From Undaria pinnatifida (taxonomy: Eukaryota > Sar > Phaeophyceae > Laminariales > Alariaceae), in the NCBI GenBank assembly GCA_012845835.1, contig JABAKD010000026.1, positions 4,479,699-4,543,698 of the forward strand: DNA of 64,000 bases, read 5' to 3'. Under the pieces are notes generated by a model that saw only the letters and a program-made list of their open reading frames with translations, ran no database searches and had not been told where the DNA came from. The position numbers were made by a program, and so were the translations under genes. Positions 1-12,600 of the stretch are shown here, piece by piece; position 1 is the stretch's first letter, and every line of letters starts with the position of its first letter.

Positions 1-701
1 GACCGTGCAGCCACACGAGGACTACGGTATGGCCATGCTGCAAGCTGCGCGCCTGAGCTGCATGCATGCATGTCTTACGCTTCCTCGCATTGCAGGTCGG
101 ACGCATTCTCTACCCCAGCGCGTCGTGTGCTCAATGCTGTAGATAATTTCACGCTTTCGATGTTCCCTGCTCAAGTCGAAAAGATTTATAGAAACAATAA
201 AAAAATGTGCGGCCTTGTTAAGCGCCTTAGTAACCGGCCAGAGTGAACGGTGAGCAGCACAAGAACATGGATAGGCATGGGTAGGTAGATATATCGCCGC
301 GCGCATTCGTAGAAATGATGGACTGTTGTAATTGCTGAACGTAAAATCTAACAAAACCCTGAGCCAGCAAGCAAAACCCCCCTCCGCCCCTTGACTCCCC
401 TTGTTTCTTGAGGTCGACCCGACCCGGCAATCGCCAATTTATTTCGTGCACATATTTGTTTTCGTGATGGCCACACCACGCCGTCTCAAGGCCCGAAGGG
501 GTGAATAGGAGAGCAGGCGGCGGTGAGCGCGATCGTATCAAATGTCTGAGGAGCGCGTGAAGCAACGCGAGTTCATCACCATTCAACATGCTGCGTGCAT
601 GTCGTGTCGTATATTGGCACAGCACAGCCCCTTACTTGGGCTACAGCACTACCACTACTACTACTACTACTACTGCTGCTACTACTACTACTACTACTAC
701 G

Positions 702-1015
702 ACAGCTCGCCCCGGTGGTGTATTATAGTGGTTACCCTCTCTAATTAATGCTAGTATTAATAGTATTAATAGTATTAATCCAAGTACAATTGGTCCTGAA
801 GTATAAATCCCACGTGGGTCGGGCTGCCGCTGAATTTGTTTGCGAAGATAAAATAATCACAAAAACCAAAAACCACAAACCATCAACCAACTGCTGAGAG
901 CGCCTAGCAGCGTAGTTAGGCGCAATTCGATGCAAGCCGACGAGGGAAGAAAGGACTGAAGTCTCCTCGCGATGACGATGAAGGCGCGTATCATACCATG
1001 GTGGGGAGACGAACA
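702..1015 (+). mobile_element. tRNA-derived SINE, family B, copy 1
   Basis: The head GCCCCGGTGGTGTATTATAGTGG resembles a tRNA A box and D arm. A B-box-like ATAAATCCCACGTGG lies near 803. The body ACTGCTGAGAGCGCCTAGCAG and CAATTCGATGCAAGCCGACG matches the copies at 13165 and 55467. Between the boxes sits an expanded TAGTATTAATAGTATTAATAG block that other tRNA-like heads lack. Confidence 0.7.
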
Positions 1016-2157
1016 AGTTCGTTGAACAGCAGTACCTGGTAAAACATCGTGCTTCAGACAAGGCTTCATGGAAAAACGATTCTTGATATCGTTTTTTTTT
1101 TCCAGATCTTGTTTTTCCTGCCTATTTCAAGCCGGTTTTCCTCGCGGAGAGCAGCACACAACAGCCTATTCTCTTAGCTACCAGGTGTAACTGTTGGAGC
1201 TTTCCTCCAGGGCTTTCCGGCAAGCCTACCCTGGGTACGGTTCGTCCTAGACGTCGAAAATACCGTTGTTGTCCACATACCGGTATCTGACCAAGATCGA
1301 GAAAACGAGTGTTTTTTTGCAGATGGTAATTCTCCTTTTTGGAAAACAATTCAAACCTAACTTGACACCTGTGTAGCAACGGGCAGCTTCGCTGAAAAGC
1401 CCTGGGTGAGAGCTCAAACACGTGGTTTCAAGAAAATGGCCGGTTTTGAGCTATAGGTCCCCGCGACGGAGATTGAGTTGAATAAGTACCAAGTAGGAAA
1501 AGGAACAAGATCGAGATTCCTTTTTTTTTTCAATAGTGGTCTTACCGTCCCGTCGCGTTGAGATTTTTTACGCCTGCGGTCCCTTCCCGTCCCGCCCCGC
1601 CGTTAAATTATTTCCTCATATTTACCGTCAAGCTACATCCCGTCTCGATTTCCTTCTATCATACTACGTACACACGTACACGGTACACATCCCAACAGAC
1701 CAGACCTAGACCGACGGGGTTCTATGGCGTTAGTTGGTCTAGTCTTTTGTTACCTGACAATGATGTGCGACTTCGATCACGCACAACCATCACCATTGCC
1801 AGAAATTGTTAGAAAAGGCCAAAATTCCAAGAGAAACCCACGGGAAAGGAAACCTGCTGCTGTATGCACGAATTTGACCCTCTTTCTGTACCTCTAGTTC
1901 CGTCTTACAGCACTAGTATCGATCTGCTGAGTGTAGTGACTGTGCAAGACAGGGCATGCTTATGGAAAAATCAATACAACACCCGCAGTATGCTGTCTCC
2001 TGCCTCCTCGCTTCTTCGTTTCACCACGCAGCAGTATCTATTATCTGTATCATATTCCTACTCTGTACCTGGTATCATATCATAGCTTCCATTGCCAAAT
2101 AATTTGCCCACCGTTTGGTTTATGATACACCGCCTCTGAATTTTCTGAATACAAATA

Positions 2158-2465
2158 GCCGGTCGCCCTGGTGGCGTATCAGGTTATCCTCGAGCCTGGT
2201 ATAGGTCAGCTTCGTGAGTTCGAGTCTCGCCGAGTGCATGCTCGTGTAAATTCGTACGTAGTATACTCGTGTACATTCGTAGGGACTTTTTTTCTTGTGC
2301 GCTATTTGACTCGTGGAAGGCGCGAGAGCGTGAGTTCGCAACACTCGATGAAAAATCGAGAAGCAGTGGGATTGCTGAACCCTGTGCGGGATAAAAATTG
2401 AAGGCAAGAACCGGGGGGAAGAAGGCACGACACCTGTGACCACGGCTTGTCCAAAAGCTGGAAAG
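2158..2465 (+). mobile_element. tRNA-derived SINE, family A, copy 1
   Basis: The head GGTCGCCCTGGTGGCGTATCAG and B box GAGTTCGAGTCTCGC (a plausible T arm) are followed by a body with GCGCGAGAGCGTGAGTTCGC, CAACACTCGATGAAAAATCG and a 3' domain TGTGACCACGGCTTGTCC. Two further near-complete copies lie at 22128 (minus) and 55152 (plus). Confidence 0.8.
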
Positions 2466-3300
2466 TAGAAGTGTGAATTTGAGACCGGGGGGGGGGGGGG
2501 ATTGACGGCGAAAATTGGAAACTTATCGTTTACGACATCGGTAACTGGTGGTTGGCGATGGTGATGATAACATTAACATTGATACCCAAACGACATCAAT
2601 TTGATGCCCGAACGACAACAATGCAGAGGTTAACAGACTCGTGCGGGACGGGCGCAGGCGGCGTACTCCTACTCATGGTCCTACTCGTACACTCGTAGTG
2701 CTGCGCGCTCGCGCTACTATTGACACGCGCTTGAAAATATCGCGATCGCAATCGTCGTTTTCGTCATCTCTATACTGTTACTGTTTCTGCTGTTACTGCT
2801 GTTACTGTTACTGTTTTTCTTGATAGGGTCGCGTAGGGGGTTAATGTGTTCCTGTAGTATCATCCTGGCCTCATTCGAAACCCCACGATCAAATATACCA
2901 GAATACCAAAATACAAGAAAGCTGGATACCACGTTCCAATGTACCAAAGGACAAATCTACCCTTCCTATTTTTCTTGACAACAATTCCGGCGTGATATTA
3001 TACTATATTATACTGGTATATTATACTGGTATCCTTCATACACGTGTGTCGCATCTGGAAAATCCAGCGTTAGTTTTGAACGCTTGGATTACACGTATTA
3101 TTGTTCTGTTACTAATACTATTACAAGTAGTAGTAGTAACTGCTGTTTGTAAAGTGTTGATATTGTTGATATAGATAACTATTCGCATAAACAGAAGTAA
3201 AAAGTATTGTTTGTTCGTGCCCTGTAAAAACCAAGTGATGGCGACCAAAAAAAAAACACCAGCAGTTTGTTGCTGTTTTTTTTTGCTCGTGTGTATGTGC

Positions 3301-3425
3301 GTCTTTTTTTTTTTTTTTTTTAACATCCGGCGGATGGGGGAAAATAAAGCTTAAGCTCGCCACACATTCAGCTATTTTTTTATACGTTTGTGTGTCAACT
3401 GAAGTCAATTGTAGTCGCAAACCAT
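3301..3425 (-). mobile_element. Poly(A)-tailed short retroposon family E, copy 1
   Basis: On the minus strand GTGGCGAGCTTAAGC, TTTATTTTCCCCCATCCGCC and GGATGTT run into an uninterrupted A tail of about 20. The same 3' end recurs at 5168 (minus), 47258 (plus) and 61838 (plus), which defines a family. Confidence 0.7.
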
Positions 3426-3844
3426 ACGAGGGGGCGAGCTGTCCGTACCGGCGGTCACCGTTACTCGAGGTGCCGCTATAGACTAAACGGGTGCGTGAGT
3501 ATCATGCGTCGACCCGACCCGTATATAGCATATAGCATATAGCATAGCGGCTTCATCCATGGGGATGAGGTGCGGTGGATATAGCCATCCGCATAGTCAT
3601 CCCTCCGGGTATTGTGTGAGTTGCGTAAGCTCGCCCACTAACAAAGACCCCGGCCATGAAAAATGAGGCTTACAGCCTTCAACGCGCTGGACTTGCTCCA
3701 GTTGCGGTCCACCCTACCCATTCCAGTATTGGTCCTCACTTCGACCTCCCAGCTCAGCTCGTACGAGGTACTTGCACCTTATTGTACCAGGTGATAAGTA
3801 CTTCGTGTAATGTATACGTCGCAGTATTGCCGATCTATTAATAC

Positions 3845-4080
3845 GAAGATTATCTAGATTATCTACAGTACATCCCATGTATGTGGTCATGGTATATCAC
3901 GTTGTGCAGGATCTGTGTAGTACAGATCCAACCCAGGAAATATGTGCTAGGTTATAACAGACCATACAACTCCCGCCAAGTAACATGATCTATAGGCCAT
4001 CCAGATTATACCAGGTATAGATATAGAAGAAGGATCTATCTTGTTGGAAGGCAAATACCGTTAATAGGGATCTGATCTGT
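3845..4080. repeat. Dispersed GATC-rich repeat family F, diverged copy
   Basis: Ordered matches to 56455-56700. Two TACCAGGTA palindromes (4009, 4209) lie in or beside it. Confidence 0.6.
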
Positions 4081-4837
4081 GGGATGTGTATAATGTACAA
4101 TGTACAATGTATAATGTATAGACTAAATATGATGATTATTACCACAGGTATTATATATCACAACGGGTCACTCACTACTGGATCGCTACTTGTAGTAATA
4201 GATTATTATACCAGGTATATCATGCTGCCTGCGCATGTATCGTACGACTGTTGGCATTGGTATTGGAGTTACGACAATACGGCTGTAAAACATCGTCCGC
4301 TAATGCACCAGCCAGCCCGTGTTTGCTCCCGTGTTTGCTCCGCTCGTCAGTCTTATCGGTCAATTATCATTATTCGCTCTTTAGGCCCAAAAGGTATTGC
4401 ACCTTGTAATGTTGCGCTTTCTTGTCATTTCTATGCCCTTCTCTTGTTGTCGCTGTCGAAGAAAGTTATTACGAGTGGTTGTCGATTGGGCGTTGATGAA
4501 CCTCTCGTCGCACGAATACGTAAGATATAGCATACGAGCAACGCTGTATACGCAGGCTCTCGGATGCACGCGGTAAGTATTATTTGCGTTGGTGTGTCCA
4601 GCAAGACCTAGAGGAAGTTCGGCCGTAGTGCCGTTATCTACCTGGCACCAGTAGTAGCAAGTATGAGCCAGGTATTTATGAAATTTGATAGCGCCCGAAT
4701 TGGCAGTGCAGTTCGTAGCAAGCCGCCTGTGTTACGCTCTGAAAAAAACAGAAATGCCGTTAGACGTGCATCCAAAGTAGTAATGCAAACACTCTACCCC
4801 TGCGCGTTGCAGTGTAAGATATTTCATTTTTTGAGTA

Positions 4838-5026
4838 CAGTGAGTAGTCCGATTTAAGAGCGCCCCGTGACAAGCCGAAACAAGCGCTCTTGACGACGTA
4901 CACATTGCTCTTGTCTCAAGTGGGAAATAAATAGCTTTTAGTATATAGTCTGGACATGCCCGATTTGACCGCTCTCAAGTCACGAGTGCTCTTATCCTGA
5001 CCGCTCTTAAATCGGGTTACTCACTG
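4838..5026. mobile_element. 189-bp MITE with TIRs and TA target duplication (Tc1/mariner-like)
   Basis: The left end CAGTGAGTAGTCCGATTTAA and the right end (reverse complement) CAGTGAGTAACCCGATTTAA are inverted repeats that continue to AAGAGC. TA flanks both ends (4836-4837, 5027-5028). A CAGT terminus with a TA duplication is typical of Tc1/mariner elements. No coding capacity. Confidence 0.8.
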
Positions 5027-5167
5027 TACACCTCCACGCTCACCCCGTGTTTCATACAGTACATTTCAGAGTAGTAGTACTTAGTACCCATTGCTGGCTC
5101 CGGAAGCGGCCACAGCAGAAAACAAATTATTGATATCGTCGTGAATTCGAAGCTGTCATCGGCATGA

Positions 5168-5320
5168 CAGTTTTTTTTTTTTTTTTTTTTGTCCTCCGGC
5201 GGATGGGGAAAAATAAAGCTTTAGCTCACCACACCTCCACGTATTTTCATTGTCGTCGTGTGTCGATTTAACTCAGTTGCTTTCGCAGCCCAACGCTAGC
5301 TGGCGCACCCTTCGGGTCCC
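5168..5320 (-). mobile_element. Poly(A)-tailed short retroposon family E, copy 2
   Basis: On the minus strand it starts near GCCAGCTAGCGTTGGGCTGC and continues with AACTGAGTTAAAT, AAAATACGTGGAGGTGTGGT and TTTTTCCCCATCCGCCGGAG, then a long A tail (the T run at about 5171-5190 on +). Confidence 0.72.
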
Positions 5321-6486
5321 TTTGTAGGTAGGCAAGATCGAAAAATATCCACGAGGTGCCGAAGTCCCCCTCGACAAGCAGTGATGTCGAGTTGCGGGTG
5401 GAACATTTGATAGTTAATGGAACTCGTACGGCAAGATCGAAAAACATTGTTGCTTACGAGTAATCATGGCGAGAACAGGGGACGCTGGAGAGATGTGTCC
5501 GGCTAAGGATCGAAACACGCTTCAAACCTTCCACCTTCCTTCTGTAGAACCCTACTTATTCATTGATTTAACGAGTTATCTGAATGTATGGCCTATTATC
5601 TAGCTTCGAACTGCACCTGCCGTATTCCTGTCAGCATGACACGACACCACCAACGGAGTCCGCCCTGCTGGCGGTCATTACAATCATGGACGGCGAGAAG
5701 TGGTACTATACATGTCCACAGAGAACCTACAGGAGACGTCGTTGCTGGCAGGTGTTTGCAGCTGTACCTATTACAATTGTGCCGCCCACGAAAAAGGTTG
5801 CTGGCGAAGCTCATCCTGAAAATGAAAAGACCTGGCTCATGAGACGTGCGTGTCACGCATCCGAGTGCTGAGCGTCGTCTGGGACCTCTTGTCGGCCGTG
5901 GTTTTCCCTTGCGATATTGCCCCGTCTTATTATCAGTGGACAGGGGGTGTACCGTAATATCGCATGCGAAGTATTTATCTACTTGCCGCCAAAACGGCCC
6001 TCGCCGTAACGACTTCATTAAGTATTCCGACATCGCTGCTCACATGCAATGAAGATACCCTTCAAGCGCGCGATGTCTGCCTGACCGGTGCAAACCCAAC
6101 GTGCTCCGTCCCAGCATTGTAGACATGCGAAAGGGTCTATGGTCATACGATTACGGCTATGCATGAAATAAGTACGCCCCCCCCCCCCCCGCGCGCCCCC
6201 CCCCCCCCCCTCCCCCCCGCGCCGCCCCCCTGTGCGAACAGCAGTATTAGTGGTGTTGAGTTAATAGAGTTTATTTTTGTTTGTATACGACCACTTGCCT
6301 GTACGTAGAGTTTATCATGCCGACGGCTCTTCGAAGGCTTGACTCTTGCTCTTATCTCCAACTTGATTCGGACTTAATTCGGACAAGACTGCTTTGTCCC
6401 CAAAACGGGGTATAGTTTACCGACCGGTTTTAACGGGCTTCTCGTACCGACGGCGTGTCCAAAAGTTAACTATCGACTGTCACTAC

Positions 6487-6545
6487 AGCAAACAGTATCC
6501 AACTTTGGCCATACTACTACCGACAGCGCGAGAAAACCTGAGGTC
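6487..6545 (+). pseudogene. Decayed partial copy of CesA-like exon 1
   Basis: TTGGCCATACTACTACCGAC and AGCGCGAGAAAACCTGAGGTC match GTGGCCATCCTGCTACCGAC and AGCGGGAGAAAACCTTGAGG of exon 1 (6709-6763). One base is lost, which breaks the frame. TACTATTAATAGT follows. Confidence 0.82.
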
Positions 6546-6683
6546 GTCTTCAAGTAACCCTGCTACTATTAATAGTTCCAACTACGTATCGTATTTCGAT
6601 CGTTTACGGCGGGTAACATCTAAGTAGTCAAGTGTGCCTGCTAGCATGTCGAAAACCTTGACATTGTGTTGACTATATTGACC

Positions 6684-9600
6684 ATGTATCAAAACGTTAA
6701 CGACAGGGTGGCCATCCTGCTACCGACAGCGGGAGAAAACCTTGAGGTCGTCTTCAAGGCCCTCGTGGGCTCTCTCTCGCAAAGGCTCTGGGACTCGGGG
6801 CTGCCCGGGAACCAGACCCTCCGCGTCGTGGTTTTGGACGAGAAACGCAGGGTAGAGGTTTACAGGGTTGCCGCGGGGGTAAACAGGATTGGGGAACTCC
6901 TGGCTGGGCGACGAGTGCAGCAGATTCTCATGGTAAGCTATTGGCCAAGCGGTGGATAACTATGTTTTGGTATGTGTTGTTGTTGCTGTTTTTTTTTCTC
7001 GTGTAGAGTAGTACGATCGTACCAGGTATTCGTTTTGACGTTTTTCTTGTGTGTAGTATGTTGTGTTTTTTTGGTATTTTTTTGTATGTATTTTATTTGC
7101 CAGTCCTTCTGGAAAGTATTTGTTTGTTTGGCCGTGTTTTGCCTGACTGCGGTGAGGCGGGGAGAGAGATAGACAAAATGATCAAGGTTGTGAAATAACA
7201 CGGCGAGGAGACCAACAAATGATGGCCACCAGTTTAATTGTTGTTTTCACAAGACGAAATCATCATTGTGATCGTGACTGTGAATGTGGTTGCTCTCCAC
7301 TTTTTGTCAACCGTTTGCAGGCGGAGGGCGTGACGGAGCTCACACCCAAGGGCTTCATCGACTGGTGTCGCAACGGGAGTGGCTACGAGCGGAAGCATTT
7401 GTACGACGACAAGAAGCTCAATGAGGCCGTACAGGTAATGGCAGCGCACGTTTTGATGATGACGACGGTGATGATGTTTATGTCAATCATCATGACCACG
7501 TCGATGATGCTGATGATGACGATGGTGATGGTGATCACATGGTGGTGCTTGTGATGATACTGATTTTGATGATGGTATCGATGACGGTGCATTTTATGAG
7601 GGTCGTCACACGTTTGGCGGCGGTACGCGGCTCTCAATATCCCCACAAAAAACGCCTCACCTTTTCCAGATTCCTCTTTTTATAAAAAGAAACATCCCAA
7701 ACATCCCAACACACAAGTGAAGGTAATATACCATTCTAGCAAGCTAGCCTAAAAACCCAACCTTCCATCTTAACTTGCGAGCAATGGCTTAAATGACAGG
7801 TTCCTCGTCTCCTAGACGCGATGTGCCTCGCCAAAGGCCTCACCAAAGCCTTCGCGCTGGAGTCGCGGCCATGATCTCTCACCTATTTACAACCAGCCTC
7901 ATTTTAATCCTTCTACTCGAATCCAACCCATCCCAACATCCATAACTAATCGTAATGGCTACTTTTACGAGTAGGCGCTGCGTCTCTTAGAGGCGATCTG
8001 TCTCGCCAATGGCCTCACCGACGCCTTCGCGCTATAGACCCGGCCGTCATCAGCCACCTACAATCCCATCACTAACCTTCTTGCCCTTTCCCGACCCACC
8101 CCAACCCAACCCAACCCAACCCAACCCAACCCAACCCAACCCAACCCAACCCAACCCAACCCAACCCAACCCAACCGAGTCGTTCAATCTTGCTGAGTTA
8201 TAACTTAGGCCAACCTTCCGTTGATGGCATAGTGGCTTGACGACTTCTGCCGTTTTATTTTATCTGTTGTCAGGTGTTGCGTCTCCTAGACGCGATGTGT
8301 CTTGCCAACGGCCTCACCGACGCCTTCGCGCTGGAGGCCCGGCCGTCATCAGCCACCTACAACCCCATCACGGCCGCCGCTTGGAACGCCGCAAACCAAG
8401 CGAAGAACGCCAACGAGCCGATCACGGTGGAGAACATGTCGGAGATGGGAGAGTCGGCCAGATCAGAGGCCGAGGCCAAGATGTTGGGGGCTCCCGCGCT
8501 GACCATACCGCCAGGTGAGGGAAGAAGAAACGAATAATAGTTTAATAAAACCAGAGGCCTTCTCACGAATCGAAATCAGACCAGCGGGTGGGGTCAGGAA
8601 TTTTTTGAGTTCATGCAGGTAGAGTCGGGTCGGGTCGGGTCACGAGGATTGTGGCTGTCGCGTGTCGGGTCGGGCCACCCTGACCAGGCCCGACCCCGCG
8701 AGAAATGACCTGAATCGTGAAGAATCCCATGCTAATTCCAAGTAATTGGGCCCATGAAACGGGTTTCGAGCTATAAAGAGGTTCAAAGTTAAAAGAGACA
8801 CGGCGCGTTTAGGTTTTTAATCTTTTTTTCTTTGATCTGACGATACGCTAACGTTAGTGTATAGCCCGCGCTGAGCGTGTGCCGCCAGTTGGGGGAAGTA
8901 GTGAAGCGGATCAGGAGTTATCATACTAGAAATGGCGCGGTTTGGCCTTTGTTTGGTTGAGATGGATGGACGCGCATTGAATTGAACCCGAGCACAAGAT
9001 TACACGACTTGCGCACATTTGCAGCAGCAGCAGCATCTGTGGGTGGACGCTTGGATGCTCGACACAACCCCGAAGACAACATTGCATGCATCCGACAAAT
9101 AACTATCTACTGTAGATCGTCTAGATGCAATATTGGCACTTGGAGAAATTGGGCGAGAGCTGTGTGATACAGACCCCACCCGGTGAAAGTGATCTAGATC
9201 GTGTAGATTGTGTAAATAAGGTATCCGTCTGCCCAGCAAGATATAGGTGAAGAACTAGGACTGTAGGGACCTGATGTGTCCTATGTGAGCAACGTTGTTG
9301 AAATTGATGATTTATTCGACTCTTTCGTTCCCCCGGTTTTGTTTGCGCGTGCCAGGGTTCTCCGAGGTGTTCGGCGAACATTCTAATCCCGAAAACATGG
9401 AAGCGGGGAAAGCGCTGCAGAAGGGACTGCCAACCCTCGTTTACTACTCCCGGCGGGAAGCGGGAACGCCCAAAATCTCCCCGAAGGCCGGCAACATGTG
9501 AGGATTTTCGAAGATGAATGTTATGGTAGATCGATCCCCAAATTTCGTTTGGCTCCCCATATCACCTTGCCTTGCGTGAGGAGCCGTCCGCCTCCCCCGT

Positions 9601-12600
9601 TCGCTGACGTTCGGAGCAGGTCAAGAAGGTCAAAAGGCAACCCGGTCAATGAACGATGGCCTAGGTATCGAACGTAAATCGCAAAAAAAAGCATTGGAAC
9701 GGTGTTGGATAGTGTGGTCGGTAGTTGACGAGACAGGTCAAGTCACAATTGTTTTCCCTGCCATGCGTGATATTAAATACTGGTCACATCGTAGCACGCG
9801 TCGAATTTGTTTTTGAAGTTGACGTGTTTTTGCTTTTGGAAGTTGCTTAGAGGTAGCTTTACCGCTGTAGGAAAGGACGTGCTTGGGAACTGCTATTAAT
9901 ATTTATGTTGCTTAGAAGTTGGTTTCACTAAGAATTGCTTAGGAGGTGCTCAGAAGTTGTGTATTGCTTCCCTTTCGATGTTGTACATGGTACTGTATAT
10001 GTTGTGTGTTGCTACCAGGTACCTGGTATGTTATTGGTAGGAATGCCGCCTTTGGACAAACACGGCTGTATTGTTGGTGCTCGTTGAGTCTAGGCTGTTT
10101 GTCCAGGAAGTCTAGTCTGTCTGGCGTACACGTTTTTTCAATTGTTTCCTTATTTTAACGCGATTTGTTGTCGTTGCGCCTTTTAGGAATGCCGCCATCT
10201 TCCCCGTGGACGACCCGTCGGCGGCCCCCCTTGTCGGAGACGCCACCATCGTGGTCGTCAACGACGCGCGTCACCAGCTCGAGGCTAACTTCCTGCAGCG
10301 GACCGTTCCTTACTTCTTCGAGCTCACCGGGGGTCACCCCACCGTGGCTGCTGGAGGCCGGTATCGGTGGGCGAAGGTCAGTACAACTCGCTACAACCCG
10401 TACAATCGTTGTCCCTCGATAATGCGGTGCCTCTGCCAGATGATGATACCGCACTAAAGCGGAACCCCGCACTATCCTGATATACTGCACTACAACACTA
10501 CTCTATAGAACGAGCAAGCTCGTGACAAGCGATTCATTCTCACCGCACTATACAAGAGTGCCGCTGGAATGGGTAGAGCACAAACGCGGAAGGGGCCACA
10601 ACCGTGCTTGCTTGTTTATTGCCGTGTTTTGATGAACCCCTACTTGTTGTTTGCTTTTTTTTTCTTTGGTTGTCGGGTTTGTCTTTTCAGCTCAACTCCC
10701 ACAAACACGACTAGTTTTGTTTATTTTTTTTGGTGGCTTTTGTCCAGAACTTCCTCCCTGGAGCTCTCTTCATTATGGTGTTTTTTTATGGGATGCCTGT
10801 TGTTTCCTGCTCAACCCGCAGGAGGTTCTACAATCAACGTCTTCCTGGACAAGCCGTGGTCACAAATGTCTCCCTTGCGTTTCCTCTCCGCTTAGGTTAC
10901 TCATTTGCGTTTTGTACAACCATATACCTACACGAAAACTCGCAGGAGCTTTTTGCGCTCAAGTAACCTTCTGGATAAGCCGCCACGACGGGTGTTTTTC
11001 TTTCTCTCTGCTCTCAGCTTAGTCTACTCCTTTTCCTTCTTTTATTCGGACCAAATACCGGGTTCGAAGCGTCTCATCTGAAGTCATTTTTACTTTGTTT
11101 CTACCCAAGGAAAAGTTGTCCTCTCCGCCTTAACGCTGTTTTTTCCCAGTCAAACACCCAACGCTAACCCCCCCCCCTCCCGTTTTTCGTTGCCGTGCAG
11201 GTTGCATTCGTACAGACGCCGCAGCGTTTCAGAATGGAGCTCACCAATGACCCTCTGGGCAACCACGCTATCTCCCAGTACGACGTCATCAACCACGGCA
11301 AAGACGGCATCGGAGCTGTTTCCTCCAGTGGACAGGGCAGCTTGTGGCGCGTCGAGGCACTCAAGGGCCAGCGTCCTGACGGGGTGATTGTGGATGACCC
11401 GAAGGACCTTAGCTTGGTCGGAAAGAAGCTCGGCTTCCGGTCAGAGATGCTTATCGAAGACACGCACACGTCCATCGAGCTCTTCCGGCAGGTGAGAAGT
11501 AGGACGCGAAATTGTGACGATCGTGATTGGAAAGAAAAAAACGTCACGGTGATGATAACGGTGCTTAGAATGTTTTTTTTTTTTTTCACGATCGTGATAC
11601 CAAAATAGGTTACGGCGATGATAACAATGTTGAGGATGGTGGTCGAAAGCAGATAATGCTCATCGAGGGCACGCACACGTCAATCCAGCTCTTCCCCCAG
11701 TTTTTGTAGTTTTTCCGGCATTTTCTATCGCTCAACATGTTTTTTATCTCTATGGCGTTTTATGTCACTTGTTATGGCGTTGTGTATCACTTAACACGAC
11801 GTTTTTATCATTGTTGTGACGTTTTATTACTACTGCGGCGTTTTTTTCAAGGGGTGGCGCAGCGTGTACGTTAACGAGCCAGGAGAGGTGTTGGCGTGGT
11901 GCACGCATCAGCCGTCCAGCCTCACGTGGCGTATCAAGCAGGTTCTTAGGTGGCATCAGGGCGCCGTGCAGCTGCTCCTGTTCAAGGGCATCCGCTACAC
12001 GAGTTTTGGCGGCCACTTCCCTACGTTGTGGCATCGTCTTTACGCGTTCGATCAGGCCACCTACTACCTCCAGGTGACTTTTGTTACGGTCGTTTTAAAG
12101 CACGTCACTGTCAGTTGTAGTGGTTGTAACGGTCGGTTGATGTGGCGGTTGTAACGATCGGTGTTTGTAGCAGCAGCCATAACGGTCAGTTGTTACAATG
12201 TCGCACCGGTCGGTCGTTGTAATGGTCAAAGCGGTCGGTCTTTGCAGCGATCGTAACGGTCAAAGTTGTAACGTTCATAATATCGCCCGGTCGTTGTAAT
12301 GATCGTACCGATCGAAGCTGCAATGGTGACAATAACAGTCTCTTGTTCTAGCGGTCCGAACGCTCGGTCGTCGTGATGCTCGTCACGGTCTGTTGTTGTA
12401 GCGATCGTAGCTGTCGGTGGTTGTAACGGTCGTATCGGTCGGCTGTTATATTGCGGTCGTAACTGTTGGTTGTAGAGGTCGTACCGGTCGATTGTTGCAA
12501 GGTTCGTAACGGTGGGTTGTCGTAGCGGTCGTAACGATCGGTGGTATTCACGCTTATAACTGTGGGTTGTTGTACTTGTCGTACCGGCGCGTAATTTTGT

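Larger units (their letters stand above)
1..6480. other. Spacer upstream of the CesA-like gene
   Basis: Apart from the SINEs, family E retroposons and MITE listed, I recognise no gene. A possible short coding stretch lies at 5680-5850 (+): VITIMDGEKWYYTCPQ and NEKTWLMRR end at a GTGCGT donor. It could be an early exon of the CesA-like gene, but nothing confirms it. Long poly(C) runs lie at 6178-6225. Confidence 0.5.
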
